From NCBI GenBank assembly GCA_003586115.2, contig QVOM02000102.1, forward strand, positions 987,405-1,051,404: DNA of 64,000 bases, in the 5' to 3' direction. This document shows, piece after piece, positions 22,116 through 32,772 of the stretch. Each line of letters begins with the position of its first letter. Position 1 is the first letter of the stretch. The notes beneath the pieces are model-generated. The model had not been told where the DNA came from and ran no database searches. It saw only the letters and a list, made by a program, of their open reading frames with translations. The translations under genes and the position numbers were made by a program. Source of the stretch: Salvator merianae. Its lineage: Eukaryota; Chordata; Lepidosauria; Squamata; Teiidae.

Positions 22116-23310
22116 GAACATAAGAAGTGTCCCACTGGATCAGACCCATAGGCCATCTGGATGAGCAGTAGACTCACACAGTGACCAGCCAGCCACACAA
22201 GGAAGCCCACCAACCGGACGCAAGCACACAACTTACTCTGCCTGCAGTCTCTCAAGAACCAACCTATAGGAGCGTACTACTGTCATGAGTTGGTCCAAAG
22301 CTTTTTTGAAACTATCCAAGCTAATGGTCAACACCACATCTTGTGGTATCAAATTCCAAAGTTTGGAAATTATGGATGAGCTCTGGTTCTAGTATTTTAG
22401 GAAAGAAAGTAAACTTTTCCTTATCTACTTTGTCCACAACATGCGTAGTTTTCTAGAACTCTGTCATGTTTTCTTCTCACTCGTCTCCTTTCTAGACTAA
22501 AAAGCAACTTTTCCTTGTTGGGAAGCTCCTCTGGCCCCTTGATCACCTTAAGCTGCGTTCACACGTAGCAAAAATAGTGGCTCAGAAGCCCCCTAGAGAT
22601 GGCAGCATGTCGCCCTTATGTTTTCATCCCATCTCTAATCCACCTTTTTTAGCATAGAATGTTCAGGGAGGGGAGGAGCAGATTGGTGTCTGAACTATCC
22701 CACCTGCAAACCATCTCTAAGCCATCTTTAAGCACCAGAGAGGTGGTTGTGTTTTACTGCATATGAACACAACCTTAGTTGTACTTCTCTGAACTGTCTC
22801 CTGCTTTGCTATATCCTTTTTAAGATGCAGAAATCAAAACTGCATACTGTATTCCATTGATCTATATGAAGGCATTACAATATTAGCATCTCTATTTTCA
22901 ATTCTATTTTTTTAATAAACTATAATGTGCTATTTGTCTTTTTTATATCAAATATGCACTATGTCAACACTTTTACTGAACTGTCTACCATTACTCCAAA
23001 GTCTTTTTCCTGATCAGCCACAATCAGCTTCAATTTCATTAATGTATGTGAGTAGTTAGGATTTTTAGCTCCAGTGTGCATCTCTTTACACTTTTTCATA
23101 TTGAACTGCATCTGCCATTTTGATGTCCAGTAGGCAGAAATCCCTTTGGCGCTCTTCCAGTTTTGGTTTTACAGCTTTAAATGATTTGGTGTCATCAGCA
23201 AACTTGCCTATTTCACTGTTCATGCCTGGCTCTAAATCATTTATAAATATGTCATATATTACCGATCCCAGGATAGAACCCTGGGGGATCCCACTAATTA
23301 AATCTCTCCG
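22116..23310 (-). mobile_element. CR1 LINE 3' part, antisense, split by MITE-A
   Basis: It begins at the 3' end with AGAACATAAGAAGTGTCCCA, CTGGATCAGACCCATAGGCC and runs leftward-transcribed. Recognisable plus-strand phrases are 'aaactatccaagctaatggt', TCTATCATG-like text, CTAAAAAGCAACTTTTCC, then after the MITE 'agatgcagaaatcaaaactg', 'ctccaaagtctttttcctga', 'ttgaactgcatctgccattt', 'gtgtcatcagcaaacttgcc' and 'cctgggggatcccacta'. These are the antisense of the CR1 reverse-transcriptase C-terminal half. The reading frame is destroyed. Confidence 0.85.
22551..22776 (+). mobile_element. MITE-A inserted in CR1
   Basis: It begins AGCTGCGTTCACACGTAGC and ends GCATATGAACACAACCTTA, which are inverted. 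The interior CTCTAATCCACC, TTGGTGTCTGAACTATCCC and CCATCTCTAAGCC is shared with the copies at 40.8, 56.0 and 61.9 kb. The flanking CR1 text is continuous across it (ccccttgatca and gttgtacttctctgaac). A direct CCTTA at 22,546-22,550 and 22,772-22,776 may be a target duplication or part of the terminus. Confidence 0.75.
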
Positions 23311-23339
23311 TTGTGAGAAATGTCCATTTACTCACTGTT

Positions 23340-23700
23340 TTCAGTTCCAAATGCTAAAGAACAAAACTGAAGATATTCCTATATATCAAAGTATAATAAT
23401 CCAAAGTATATATGCAAAGATAAACTCTAAAATAATATTAATAAATTTCAACAAATGCATGCACTTAGGATATGCCAAATGCAATCAACAGTCCCCAATC
23501 AAACCTTGTTGATATTCACAAGTCCCCAGTTGTCTTTAGGGCAAAAGGCTTGAAGGGTGTTTCATTTTCTTTTCTTGAGAGTTTATCAGCCCAAAAACAA
23601 TTCTTCAAAAAGACAAGTCCTTCTTTGGTGTACATCTATTCATCCACCAGAGGTACGTTTTGACTAAGAAGCTCTTCTTCAGTAGCACAAAAAGAGAAAG
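23340..23700 (-). mobile_element. Possible Penelope-type terminal region
   Basis: Read in reverse, 23,656-23,682 contains CTGAAGA, a short self-complementary segment (agagcttctt) and TCAAAACG. This resembles the CUGANGA, stem, GAAA core of hammerhead ribozymes known from the terminal repeats of Penelope-like elements. The GAAA box appears mutated to AAAA. The remaining AT-rich part is assigned only by proximity, and no protein-coding part was found. Confidence 0.3.
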
Positions 23701-26239
23701 GGTTACCAGTGCTGTGATGGGGATAGGACAGTTGAAGCTAAATGGCTGCTTCCATGGCTGCCTGAATCTTTCTAGTTCCCCAATCAGGATGCCAACCAAC
23801 AACTGGAAGTCATCACAGAAGTCAGGCTGTGTACAGGATGTGTGGCCTGAAACTCTGATGTTGGGTCGGCATTGGGTAGTGTGTTGGATACACATTGGCC
23901 CACGCTGAATCGGCCATCGTGGGTGCGCGTAGAGTGAGGAATCCCACTTGCTTTTAGATACCCCCTTTCGACAACTGGGATGGAAGGTGACTGCATCTGT
24001 AGTGGCAACGTTCTGCTGCTTAACTCCCACAACAACGCACTGTTGTCCATTTTAGCCTTTCTGGATGAAGCCCAACACTGTCACAACATTCTGTTAGTTC
24101 TCATTATTGGAACCAATGGTTTCTGGTAGTGTTAGCTACCTGTTGAACCTAATGTAAGTTACTGCACAGGTAGGAACTGGGGGATTGGGGACTGCACAGT
24201 TAGGAACCCATGAGAGGGGTTTAGTTGGGACTAGATTAGAAGCCAGTCAACATCAGTGTGTATACTGGGTTTTGATAGCAGTTCCATTTCTTAGTTGGAA
24301 ATACAAATATCTTATTCCTTGCTAGAAGATAAATGTGACAGAGTGACTGTATTAGCTTTTGCAGTAGAAATGATAAATATTTTGGGAAACTGATATTTTG
24401 CTATTAGTCAGTTAAAGAAAAGCTGTTTATCTTTTTGCAACTGACATGAATTTGAAATGTAAAACTTGATGTCCATTGTTTAGAAGGAAACTGTGTTATA
24501 TTTAAAAGATATTACTAACTCTCTAAACACATGGGATCAAATGGCTAGGATAGAAAATATCAATAGTTATTTGAATTAAGAAATTCTAAGTTTGCTCTCT
24601 TTCTGTTCTTGCTTTTTGTCTGATTTGTTGCAAAGTTATTTGTTGTCAGCATCATACAGATTTGACTTCTTGCTTTCTGTTTCTTAACCTCAAATATTTC
24701 CACACATTTCACTGTTGACAGTGTGCTTATACAGATTAGTTCCTTTGATGCCACAAAGGCGTGGTTAGTGTCAAGGAACAATGAAGGGATCATCCCAGCA
24801 ATTTCAGGCTTGAAAGAAATGCTGTAATTATAAGAAACCGAGAGAAGGAAGGGCAATAAAAGACTTCAGGGACTGGAAACAATAAACTGAAGCTGTTCTA
24901 CTGAAAGAAATATGAGCATTGCTAGTGGCAAACCTTATTTGTTATTGCACTATGATATTAACAGTTCCGGATTTGCAAAAGCTATTAAAACTTAAGAGCT
25001 AGAAAATATATTTTCAAAACAGGAAAGAGACCACATGTTGTGCTTGTATTGCATCCAGTAACTATTATAATGCATAGCTAGTCCAGCGGAGCAACCTAAG
25101 GGACTTAAAAAGCAAGACACAGAAGGCATTCAAGTGCTGGTATCCCCACTGCATACAGGTCAAGCTAAGGCGTGGACCAGACTTTCTTTGCATCCAACCA
25201 CCTGGTTGTCCTCTTTCTCCATCACCACCAGTAACACCATGGATTTCTGCTAGCTTTGTCACTGAAAATGAATCAATACTGTGAACAATTGTAGAATTGA
25301 AGATCATTTTCTAACAACGCATTATACATATTCAGTGCAAAGTTCTCCCCCCGCCCTTTTTTTTCTGGTAAAAATAAAACAAGCTATTAATTGCAGTCTT
25401 ACACATTCTGTAGACTCTCTTAGGCCATATTCACATTTACCTAGTCCAGCTATTCTGGTCCAGCATGGAGTTGTTCCAACAGCAGGGACAGCTCCTAAGT
25501 ACCAGGATAAGTCTTCTGCTTTGGGAAGACGGTCCTGGTACAGTGCCCTGCGCTGGCTACAAGACTGTGAGATCCTGAAGCCACTTCTGAGTTTGTGCCA
25601 AGGCTAGGAAATGAAGCTTCTAGCCTAGGTTTGTGTTCGGGATGCGTTTCAGTAGTGCAATTTAGTACACCGCCAATATGTGACCCCCTGTTAGAACAGA
25701 ACAGGGAAGCAAGCTCCTTCTGCACATCTAACCGCCCCTGGAATTCCGGTAGACCTGAAAAAAACAGGTCTATTGATGTCCCACTATAGGTGGCCATTTT
25801 GACAGATGGCTCAGTCCAGAGGGACTACTCTCTCTTTCATACTAGTGTGTGGAGGGGGCCTGAAGAGGACCGTATATTGGCAGCACATTTGTCCTCTCCT
25901 CGTTGAGAGCCCTCTCTGGCCCATCCACATTGCCTACACAGTTTCACTGTCATCTCTTTTGAAAGTGAGGTTGTTCAGTATGAATTACCACCCCCTCCCA
26001 TTTCACTGTAAAGCGTCAACGTTCTCAATCTGCCTACAGACTCCGGAAAGCTGACAATGCCTACTTCATTAGATTGCTGATCTGATTTTATGTAAATTGA
26101 TTCCTTTCCTTAAAAACAAAACCAAGGAAACTATATTGACTTCAGTTTAATGTGAAACATTTGACACTGTGTTTCGAACTAAATTTCGTACAATTTTAAA
26201 TATCATGATGTCATGAATTTAATATTATATAGCTGTTTG
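23701..26239. other. No recognised feature
   Basis: No repeat family was recognised. Segments 23,700-24,060 and 25,430-25,800 are richer in GC and could be old unidentified MITEs; terminal inverted repeats were looked for and not found. Confidence 0.4.
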
Positions 26240-26325
26240 TTTCCCCAAGGATGCAATTAAACCTAGTTAGTCCCCAGCTCCGTTGAACTTGGCGGGACTT
26301 GTTGCTAAATAAACGTGTCTTCGAT
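26240..26325 (+). repeat. Short repeat fragment of unknown class
   Basis: 'aaacctagttagtccccagc' followed by GTTGAACTTGGCGGGACTT, GTTGCTAAATAAACGTG and TTCGATTGTATAG resembles a motif (cattgaacttaatgggactt followed by agtaaacatg) that I remember as very common in squamate genomes. Its class is not assigned. Confidence 0.35.
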
Positions 26326-27970
26326 TGTATAGTAAGCTGTGGTTATTTCAATCCTAGTGCTTTGGATGTGCAGCATTGCTTTCTTCACATTGAAGTTTGA
26401 CTCGGATGCCCTTCTAGAGAAATCATTAATTTAAAGCACACACAAAAGGAACATTGAAATATTACAGAGCAACCAGCTAGCTTGCAGTGGCAGAATACAT
26501 AGACTACAACTAGAAAAGGTCTGGATATTTGTGGGTGCTTGAGAAACAGTTATCTTAAATGTATTGAAGGATTATATAGCTCATGTCTGAATAGTTGCTG
26601 TTTTTCCCATCATGGCAGTTGCAAATAGCTAGAAAAGAAAGGATATTGCTTTTTCGCCATCTTGTTATGCCACAGGATACAGATAATTGGTGTAGGATAT
26701 GGCTCAGCTGTCTGAACCCCACTGGAGCCCCTCCCAATGATGTTCCCATGTAGTCAACCTTCTGTCAACAGCTCTGCTTTTGAATTCCTTTTACACAAGA
26801 GAAGGGAAAATGAGACTGGAAATCTTATTCAAATTTTCTGTGGTTTTTCCTTTCTCAAACAAATGGGGTTGTCTGAAAAGCACATCCATCAGAACTAAAA
26901 CATCATATCTGTAAGCATCCTGCTGTCTTTGACTGAGATTTGAAGAAGTGTGCCTTTTCGAATCTTAATGAAAGTTAACATAATCAGAAAGCTTCCAGAC
27001 TTTGTAGTGGGGAGAGGGGGCATTCAAAAAAATATCTTAAGTGTGTACTATTTTTGGTGCTTCTATTTGAGTCACAATCAGCAAACATTTCTGCATATCA
27101 TCAGCTGCTCCTCTTCAACCTACTTAGGAGGATTCTTTTTTGCTTCAGGCAGGGATAAAATAGAAAGTTGTGCTCTAGTAAATGGACCATATTTCTAATA
27201 GGGTCCTTGAGTTGTAAATCAGAACTCATCGGGTAGTGGAAGCAGAGCAACACAGTTGGATGCTTTGCTTTGCTTTGATTTTTCCAAACTATGTTTTGGA
27301 CGGTTGATATTTTGTATCAAAATGCTATTTAGAGGAAGCTAAGTGAAGCTGTCAATCATTCCTCATTTCTGGTCTTTCTGTCCAACAGGCTACAACCTGT
27401 GAGTTTCCATTGCTTATCAATGTTTGTAATGTGTTGTGCAAAGGTACTGAGCCAAAGATTCTGAGGAGGAAAAAAAATGTTTTATTTTGTATATGAGTAA
27501 CAAAAACCTAATTCGAATTGAGACCAGAATGGGCTGATTTAGAAAGGAGCAGGGAATAAAAAATGTGAAGATGTATCTACAGATGGACAAAGGTAGTAGC
27601 TTTTTCACCACCTACTGTAATCCCTGATACAACTCAGGTTTGGTTCTCTGCACATGCATGAGGATGTCACGCACATGCGCTCACTGACATGTGCTGCAGA
27701 TCCGCCCACAAGGGGCGCTATAATGGCAGTGACAATGCATGGAGCTAGCAGGTAAGTTCCTTGCTTCGTGCAACTTACCGTTATATAAGGGAGTGATGCC
27801 AAAAAAAATGCCAGGACTGTTAGGGAAAGCACCTAATAGTCCTTGCCCTCTCACTGCAGTTTCTGTTCAATGAATGACAGTTTGGCACATCCCTTGCAAT
27901 TTTCTAAAGTCCTAGATTCTCCTATGGAGGGAATTAAGCCAAGTATCGAACTGAGTATGGAGTTAAAAAG
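26326..27970. other. No recognised feature
   Basis: No element was recognised. A stretch at 27,630-27,780 contains several CpG and CACATGCGC-type words and stands out from its AT-rich surroundings. Confidence 0.45.
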
Positions 27971-28380
27971 GGCTGCCTCCAGATGACAAGAGGAACTGTA
28001 GAATCTAAAGATCTCACAATTGCTTCCTACAACCCCCTGCCAGGCTGAAGGTGCAGTCTGGTATCTGGTGAGCATCTTCCAGGATCAGCTCAAGAAGTCA
28101 ACCAAGTGCCCACCCACTTCCTTTTGTTGTTTTGGTGCACTAAACTGGCTTCTGTTAGCCCCAGTTGAGTTTATTCTAAAAGGTACTGCTAGGCAGACAT
28201 CAAAGGTAAGTATCACTGTTACAGGAAACCTGGCATCATTGCTGGGTTTCCCGTAATAGTAGTATTACAGGTTTTCAGGCCCTTAAAGCGACACTATATT
28301 GGGAATACCAGGGCGGTGTCTGGCATTCCCAATTTAGTCCCAAGACAATAACAGGTTTTACTGTGTGTCTGGAGGCAGCC
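27971..28380 (+). mobile_element. MITE-B, intact copy
   Basis: A 410 bp element bounded by GGCTGCCTCCAGATGACAAG and its inverse, which reversed reads GGCTGCCTCCAGACACACAG; 13 terminal bases are identical. The interior contains CCACTTCCTTTTGTTG and a hairpin with arms at 28,211-28,230 and 28,245-28,264. It also contains a second pairing of GGGAATACCA with TGGCATTCCC near 28,300-28,332. No protein is encoded, and flanking target duplications are not clear, so the superfamily is unassigned. Confidence 0.7.
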
Positions 28381-29334
28381 AAAATCTTTATAGCTTACTA
28401 TATAGCTTACCTGCTTATGAAAGCATGTTTTTGTAAAGGAATTGACAGTATTTCATTGTACTAGTTTTAGAAGCCATGAAAAACTTTTTTAAAAAAAAAA
28501 AGTATCAACTTTTTTTAAAAAAAAGAAACCTCACTCTCGCTGCTAACCAAGTTTCCAAGTGTGATTTAAATGTAAAATCCATTTAGTCTGCGATATTCCT
28601 CAAAGAAGTTATGCCTGCATATAGTTGCTTCATACATTTTCATTCATTTCCTGCAAAATATGTAAAGGGGCTCTTTCCTCTTGGTTTTTTGATTTGCATG
28701 TTTTCAATTGACAGGAGTGTGAGTAATGAATGTGGCTGAATGCTAATGCTAAACGAATAAGCCTTGTATTATTTTATTATTGTGTGGTAAGTAAACAAGG
28801 ATGAAGAGAAATCAACTTATATCCTTCTATTGCCTTACATTTTAGCTTTTTGACTGTTTTACAGATAAATACAAAATAAATACAGAACAAGACTTCCATG
28901 AAATAGACAGAGAGAATTCTGTTTTGCAAACCCAAGTTATTCACAGTATCATAAATAAAAATTTGCATTTTAGGTCCTGGGAAACTAAAGGGTCCAAGAA
29001 AGCTTTTTTGTGCAATTCTCTGTTTGTTGCTACCTTTGGGATGTGAAAACAGCTAGCAAAATCCAAGCTAACAGATAGAGCTGATCCTGTAGCTTGAATC
29101 AAAAGCCAAAGCTTGTTTACCACATGCTGTTTTGCAAAGCTTTCGTCTTCCAAGTCCCAGCACCATAGAAAGGAAGTGTATCAGAAGGATCTTAAAAGAA
29201 GCAGCAAATGAAAACAAAAAAGACTTCGAATATTTTTATACAGCCCAAACATGTGTGAGTTGTGTGATAGATGTGTGAGTGATATTGGACTACAGTATTG
29301 CTGCTTCCACTGAATGTTGTTCTTCCAAGGAGGG
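28381..29334. other. No gene; possible conserved non-coding sequence
   Basis: A-rich and T-rich runs lie at 28,486-28,530. Segment 28,540-28,780 has the non-repetitive, homeodomain-site-rich texture often seen in conserved non-coding elements (TGATTTGCATG, GAATGCTAATGC), but conservation cannot be judged here. Confidence 0.35.
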
Positions 29335-29450
29335 AGGATTATATTTTAAATGTGTTTAAATGTTTTATCTTTTTTTTTTATTGTGATCCAATCTGGGACC
29401 TTTTGGTGAGGGGCTGGATATAAATCCTTAAATAAATAAAAATAAATATC
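29335..29450 (+). repeat. L2-type LINE 3' end
   Basis: GGAGGATTATATTTTAAATG, a T run, ATTGTGATCCAATCTGGGAC, CTTTTGGTGAGGGGCTGG and an AAATAAATAAAAATAAATA tail. It is closely similar to the terminus at 560-690, about 115 bp, without coding sequence. Confidence 0.65.
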
Positions 29451-29929
29451 AGCAGTACAATGACATTTCCTTTTGTCTCTCCTTCCTGCTGCATCTCCCC
29501 ACCCCCTGTCCCCATCAGTCTGTTCAGGAGGGTCATGAGGCCTTTACAGCACACATCTGTTGAGAAGAAGAGATGAAGAATTTCTACTTAGAGGGAAAAA
29601 CAAGTTACCCACCACAACCATCTCCATTCCATATCCAGAAGCTGACTGGAGTGGGTCTTAGTGCAAAGTTGAGGATCTGATAGCATGGTGTCATACAGCT
29701 AGAGCAGTATTTGTGCAGACATCATGACCCACACAGCTGTGGAAGTGCGTGGTAGGAGAATCTAGTAGATATTTGCTGCCTAAGGAGTCACCCCATTGCC
29801 TAATTGTAGGACCAGGTTATCTGGCAGAAGTCCACATTAGATATGACTTCATATGTAGAATCCCATCTATATGCAGTTAATGAAGTAGGCTTAGTCTATG
29901 AAAGCTCATAGTACCAACTTCTTTCTCTC
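29451..29929. other. No recognised feature
   Basis: Nothing was recognised in this stretch. Confidence 0.5.
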
Positions 29930-29985
29930 ATTTATTTATTTATTTGCATTTTTATCCTGCCCTATACTAAGGTGCTACTAGATCC
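29930..29985 (-). repeat. L2-type LINE 3' tail, antisense
   Basis: CATTTATTTATTTATTTGC followed by ATTTTTATCCTGCCCTATA is the reverse of the AAATAAATAAAT-tailed L2 end. Only about 55 bp remain. Confidence 0.5.
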
Positions 29986-30148
29986 CATTTTTAAAAAGTG
30001 GTAGTTTATTATTATTTTTAATTCTACAACAAACATTGTTAAGTTTTAATGCCAGCTATTTTCTTTAGCTGTATATTAGGGTATGGGTTTTTTTGTGTTT
30101 TTTTTACAAACTCCATTTCACTTTGTTTTAACTACAAGAAACATGGGA

Positions 30149-30332
30149 GTGGCTGCAGTTCAGTGGTGATGCTAGCAGCCTGGACAGCAGAGGGTTGCTG
30201 GTTCAATTCCCATCCTCTCCCTGGAAGTAGGCAATGGCAAACCATTTCTGTATCTTTGCCAAGAAAACTGCATCGAGGTGCCCATGCAGTCAACCAGGAG
30301 TTGACCATGACTTCAACAACAACAGAAAACAT
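30149..30332 (+). mobile_element. tRNA-derived SINE, AAC-tailed (SINE-1)
   Basis: GTGGCTGCAGTTCAGTGG (A-box-like) and GGTTGCTGGTTCAATTCCC (B box) mark an RNA polymerase III promoter. The body then reads GGCAATGGCAAACCA, TGCCAAGAAAACTGCAT and CAGTCAACCAGGAGTTGACC, and the end is ACAACAACA. Two reverse copies of the same family lie at 34.3 and 59.5 kb. It is a SINE, not a functional tRNA gene. Confidence 0.8.
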
Positions 30333-32772
30333 AATGGTTATCTTCAGACACTGAGAGATTTTGAGATTTTGGGTTAAAGAGATAAGGGTGAGGAATTCTG
30401 GGGGAGAGTTACTCCTACAATAGTCATTTGCTTTGCAAATACTGTAATGATATTCATATTTCATCATTATCTGAAAATTCTCTTCAATATAATTTCTACA
30501 TATCCTAGTATAGTATGTAAATACATGCTAAATTGAAGGTTTTCAGGTTTTTGGTTTGAATATTTGGACAGCCCTGAAGGGACAAATTGATTAACAGTCT
30601 GGACCTCAAAAAATGATTTCATTAGTGCAGTTTTGTATCTTCCCTGCAGGCAAATGTCAAGCTGAAAAAAATCATAACAAATGAGGTCAGAAAAATTATC
30701 TTGAAGTGCATAACATTCTCAGCCGAAAAGGCCAAGCGGAAAAAAGAGACTGGAACAATTATTGTGTTTTACAGTAGTTTGTGAACAGTAAAGCATCCAT
30801 CCATTTCCATTCTGCATGATTATTGCACTTTTAAAGTAATTATGATTGGCTGCTTGAAAGGTTTGCTATACTCATTTCAGCCAATGTTGGAGAAATACAG
30901 CAAGTATTAACTGGCAGCTTTAGAGCTGAGCATGTTGCTAAATGTGAATCTTTTGATATATGTCTGCACTGTAAAAATCTTCACACCTTTTTTTTGCAAT
31001 TTCTCCACATGTAAAATAGTCATTAACCAGAGTTGGCTGGAGAAAGGATGTTATGGCAACCTCCTGAAAAGTTGAAATACTTGCATTTTGTTTGCAGATA
31101 TACTTCATAATACTTATCTGAGCCATCTCCATAGTACTTCACTATTTGTCTGAGGTTATTCTGTTGAGACTGTACTTCTCATGTCATAGTTCAATGAGGC
31201 TAAACATACTATAACAAGAAGTGAGCCTTGTTGTTGGCAAAGCATATATTAAATCACACTTGCCCTAGCCAAATAAGTTTGCCACGTAGTGTTCCTTCTT
31301 CCACAAAGGCAGGCTGATAGAATCACTTTCTCATGACACAGTATTCTTCTTTGAGGTATTGAAATCCCTTGTTTAAGTGATTATGAAAAGCAGTTGAAGA
31401 TGTCTGGCCAAAATACTTCTGCTTTCCTTATGTTAACTGTCAGTCCATTTAATCTTTTGAATCAATGTATTTTCACACTGTAATTCTGTAAGGATAAGGA
31501 ATTTTTAAAATAGCACATTAAATGACAACTCATTTGTACACAGATTCTTTCAAATCTCTTGGCCGTTGGAAATGTGTGGCTGCATCTTGACGTTGATTAC
31601 TTATTCCACTGTATTTTGGGGTATTAAATTTTTTTGGAGAAGCTGAATTTCCACAGGCAGAACTTACCAAAAGTGTTACAAGTATGTGCAGAGCATACTA
31701 GAACAGCCTTTGGAGATGATTCTGCTGAAATTAGCTTTAAGTTTGTCAACCAAAGTACTTAATCAAAATGTCTCTTATGTCATCATGCGTCAACATTGGC
31801 AAGATCCACAACATGGCAGATTATAGCACTTCTGGACAGGAGTGCTTCCTTCAGCACTGAAAGTGGTCAGTGTGCTGTTTGCATTCCTGGTACCTATATT
31901 AATATCAAAGCCAGGGAACAGTAATTCCCCAGCTTCAACATATCTTCCTGGGCCTGTTTCAAAAGGTGCAGGAAGTGGCCCCCAAAGCTGGCTATTTTCT
32001 GCATCTACAGAAATTAGGACTGTACAGATTGCCAGGAAGAAAGTGACACAGGTAAGTCTACACAATGGCAGTAGGGGGTGCAGGTTCATGGAAAGTGCTA
32101 TCAGAGTACCTTTTTCACTCTCTGCATGAAAAGCAGCTCTGGAAGCATTTTCCGTTCCTTTACAGCTGGATGGTGGACCAAGGGTGTGAGACTGGACAAT
32201 CTCCATGCCCTTTGACTTCCCTCCATGGTACAATAAAAATGCCATGCAAATCCTGTCACTGTCTCTAATGCCCAACATCGCAGGGCTGGATCTTCTTCAA
32301 GTATATTGAGGAGTATTAGAACTTCATGTAGTCATCCCTCATATGGCAAGCTTTTCTCACCTGTGGCATGCTCTCTGCGGGTTTACTGGCTTTCCATAGC
32401 ATGCCAGCTTTCTAGATATATGTATTTTTGCAGGTTTTTCTCTATATAATCCAATGTTCTGGAAGACCAGTACATATGCCAGATCCTCTTCACCTTCTCA
32501 CTACTGGGGATTTTATACCACTGTGTTGACCGGAAACTTCCACTTTTACTCTTCTGTTCTGGAGACCTCGAAGTGGCCTGTGCAATACTAAGAGGTCCCT
32601 CAGATATATGGATGTTACCCACATTCCTGCTAAGAGGAAAATGAAGCATATTTTCAGAGAGATTAACATTTCATATATGAGTCTTGCATACATAGAAGAG
32701 CTAGCTTTGCCACAGTTCATGGACAATGAGTTGAGAGTTGGTAAATGTCCTCCAGAGCAAATAACTTACTAT
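30333..32772. other. No gene; possible conserved non-coding sequence
   Basis: Apart from the MITE-D half at 31,578-31,631, nothing was recognised. Segment 30,640-30,930 is repeat-free and looks like regulatory DNA. Segment 31,800-32,280 is GC-richer and open on both strands; it may be an unrecognised MITE. Confidence 0.35.
31578..31631 (+). mobile_element. MITE-D, left half only
   Basis: GGCTGCATCTTGACGTTGAT, TACTTATTCCACTGTATTTT and GGGGTATTAAATTT match the left arm of the palindromic element at 50,708. The similarity stops near the expected hairpin centre and the right arm is absent. Confidence 0.55.

Noticed and set aside
24165..24210. Short tandem similarity ACTGCACAGGTAGGAAC and ACTGCACAGTTAGGAAC.
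   Set aside because: Only two 17 bp units; not a satellite.
25065..25307. Minus-strand frame with five Gly-X-Y triplets (GVTGGDGERGQPGGW), collagen-like.
   Set aside because: Only five triplets, flanked by non-collagen sequence. The potential donor (CAGGTGG) would cut inside a triplet, unlike collagen exons. Likely chance.
27704..27720. CTCF-like CCCACAAGGGGCGCTA.
   Set aside because: One base short in the core compared with the consensus; too weak by itself, unlike the motif shared between SINE-2 copies.
32045..32056. Perfect donor-like CAGGTAAGT.
   Set aside because: Several AGGTAAG words (13,998; 27,750; 28,203; 54,940) occur in this window, as expected by chance, and the upstream frame is also open on the other strand.
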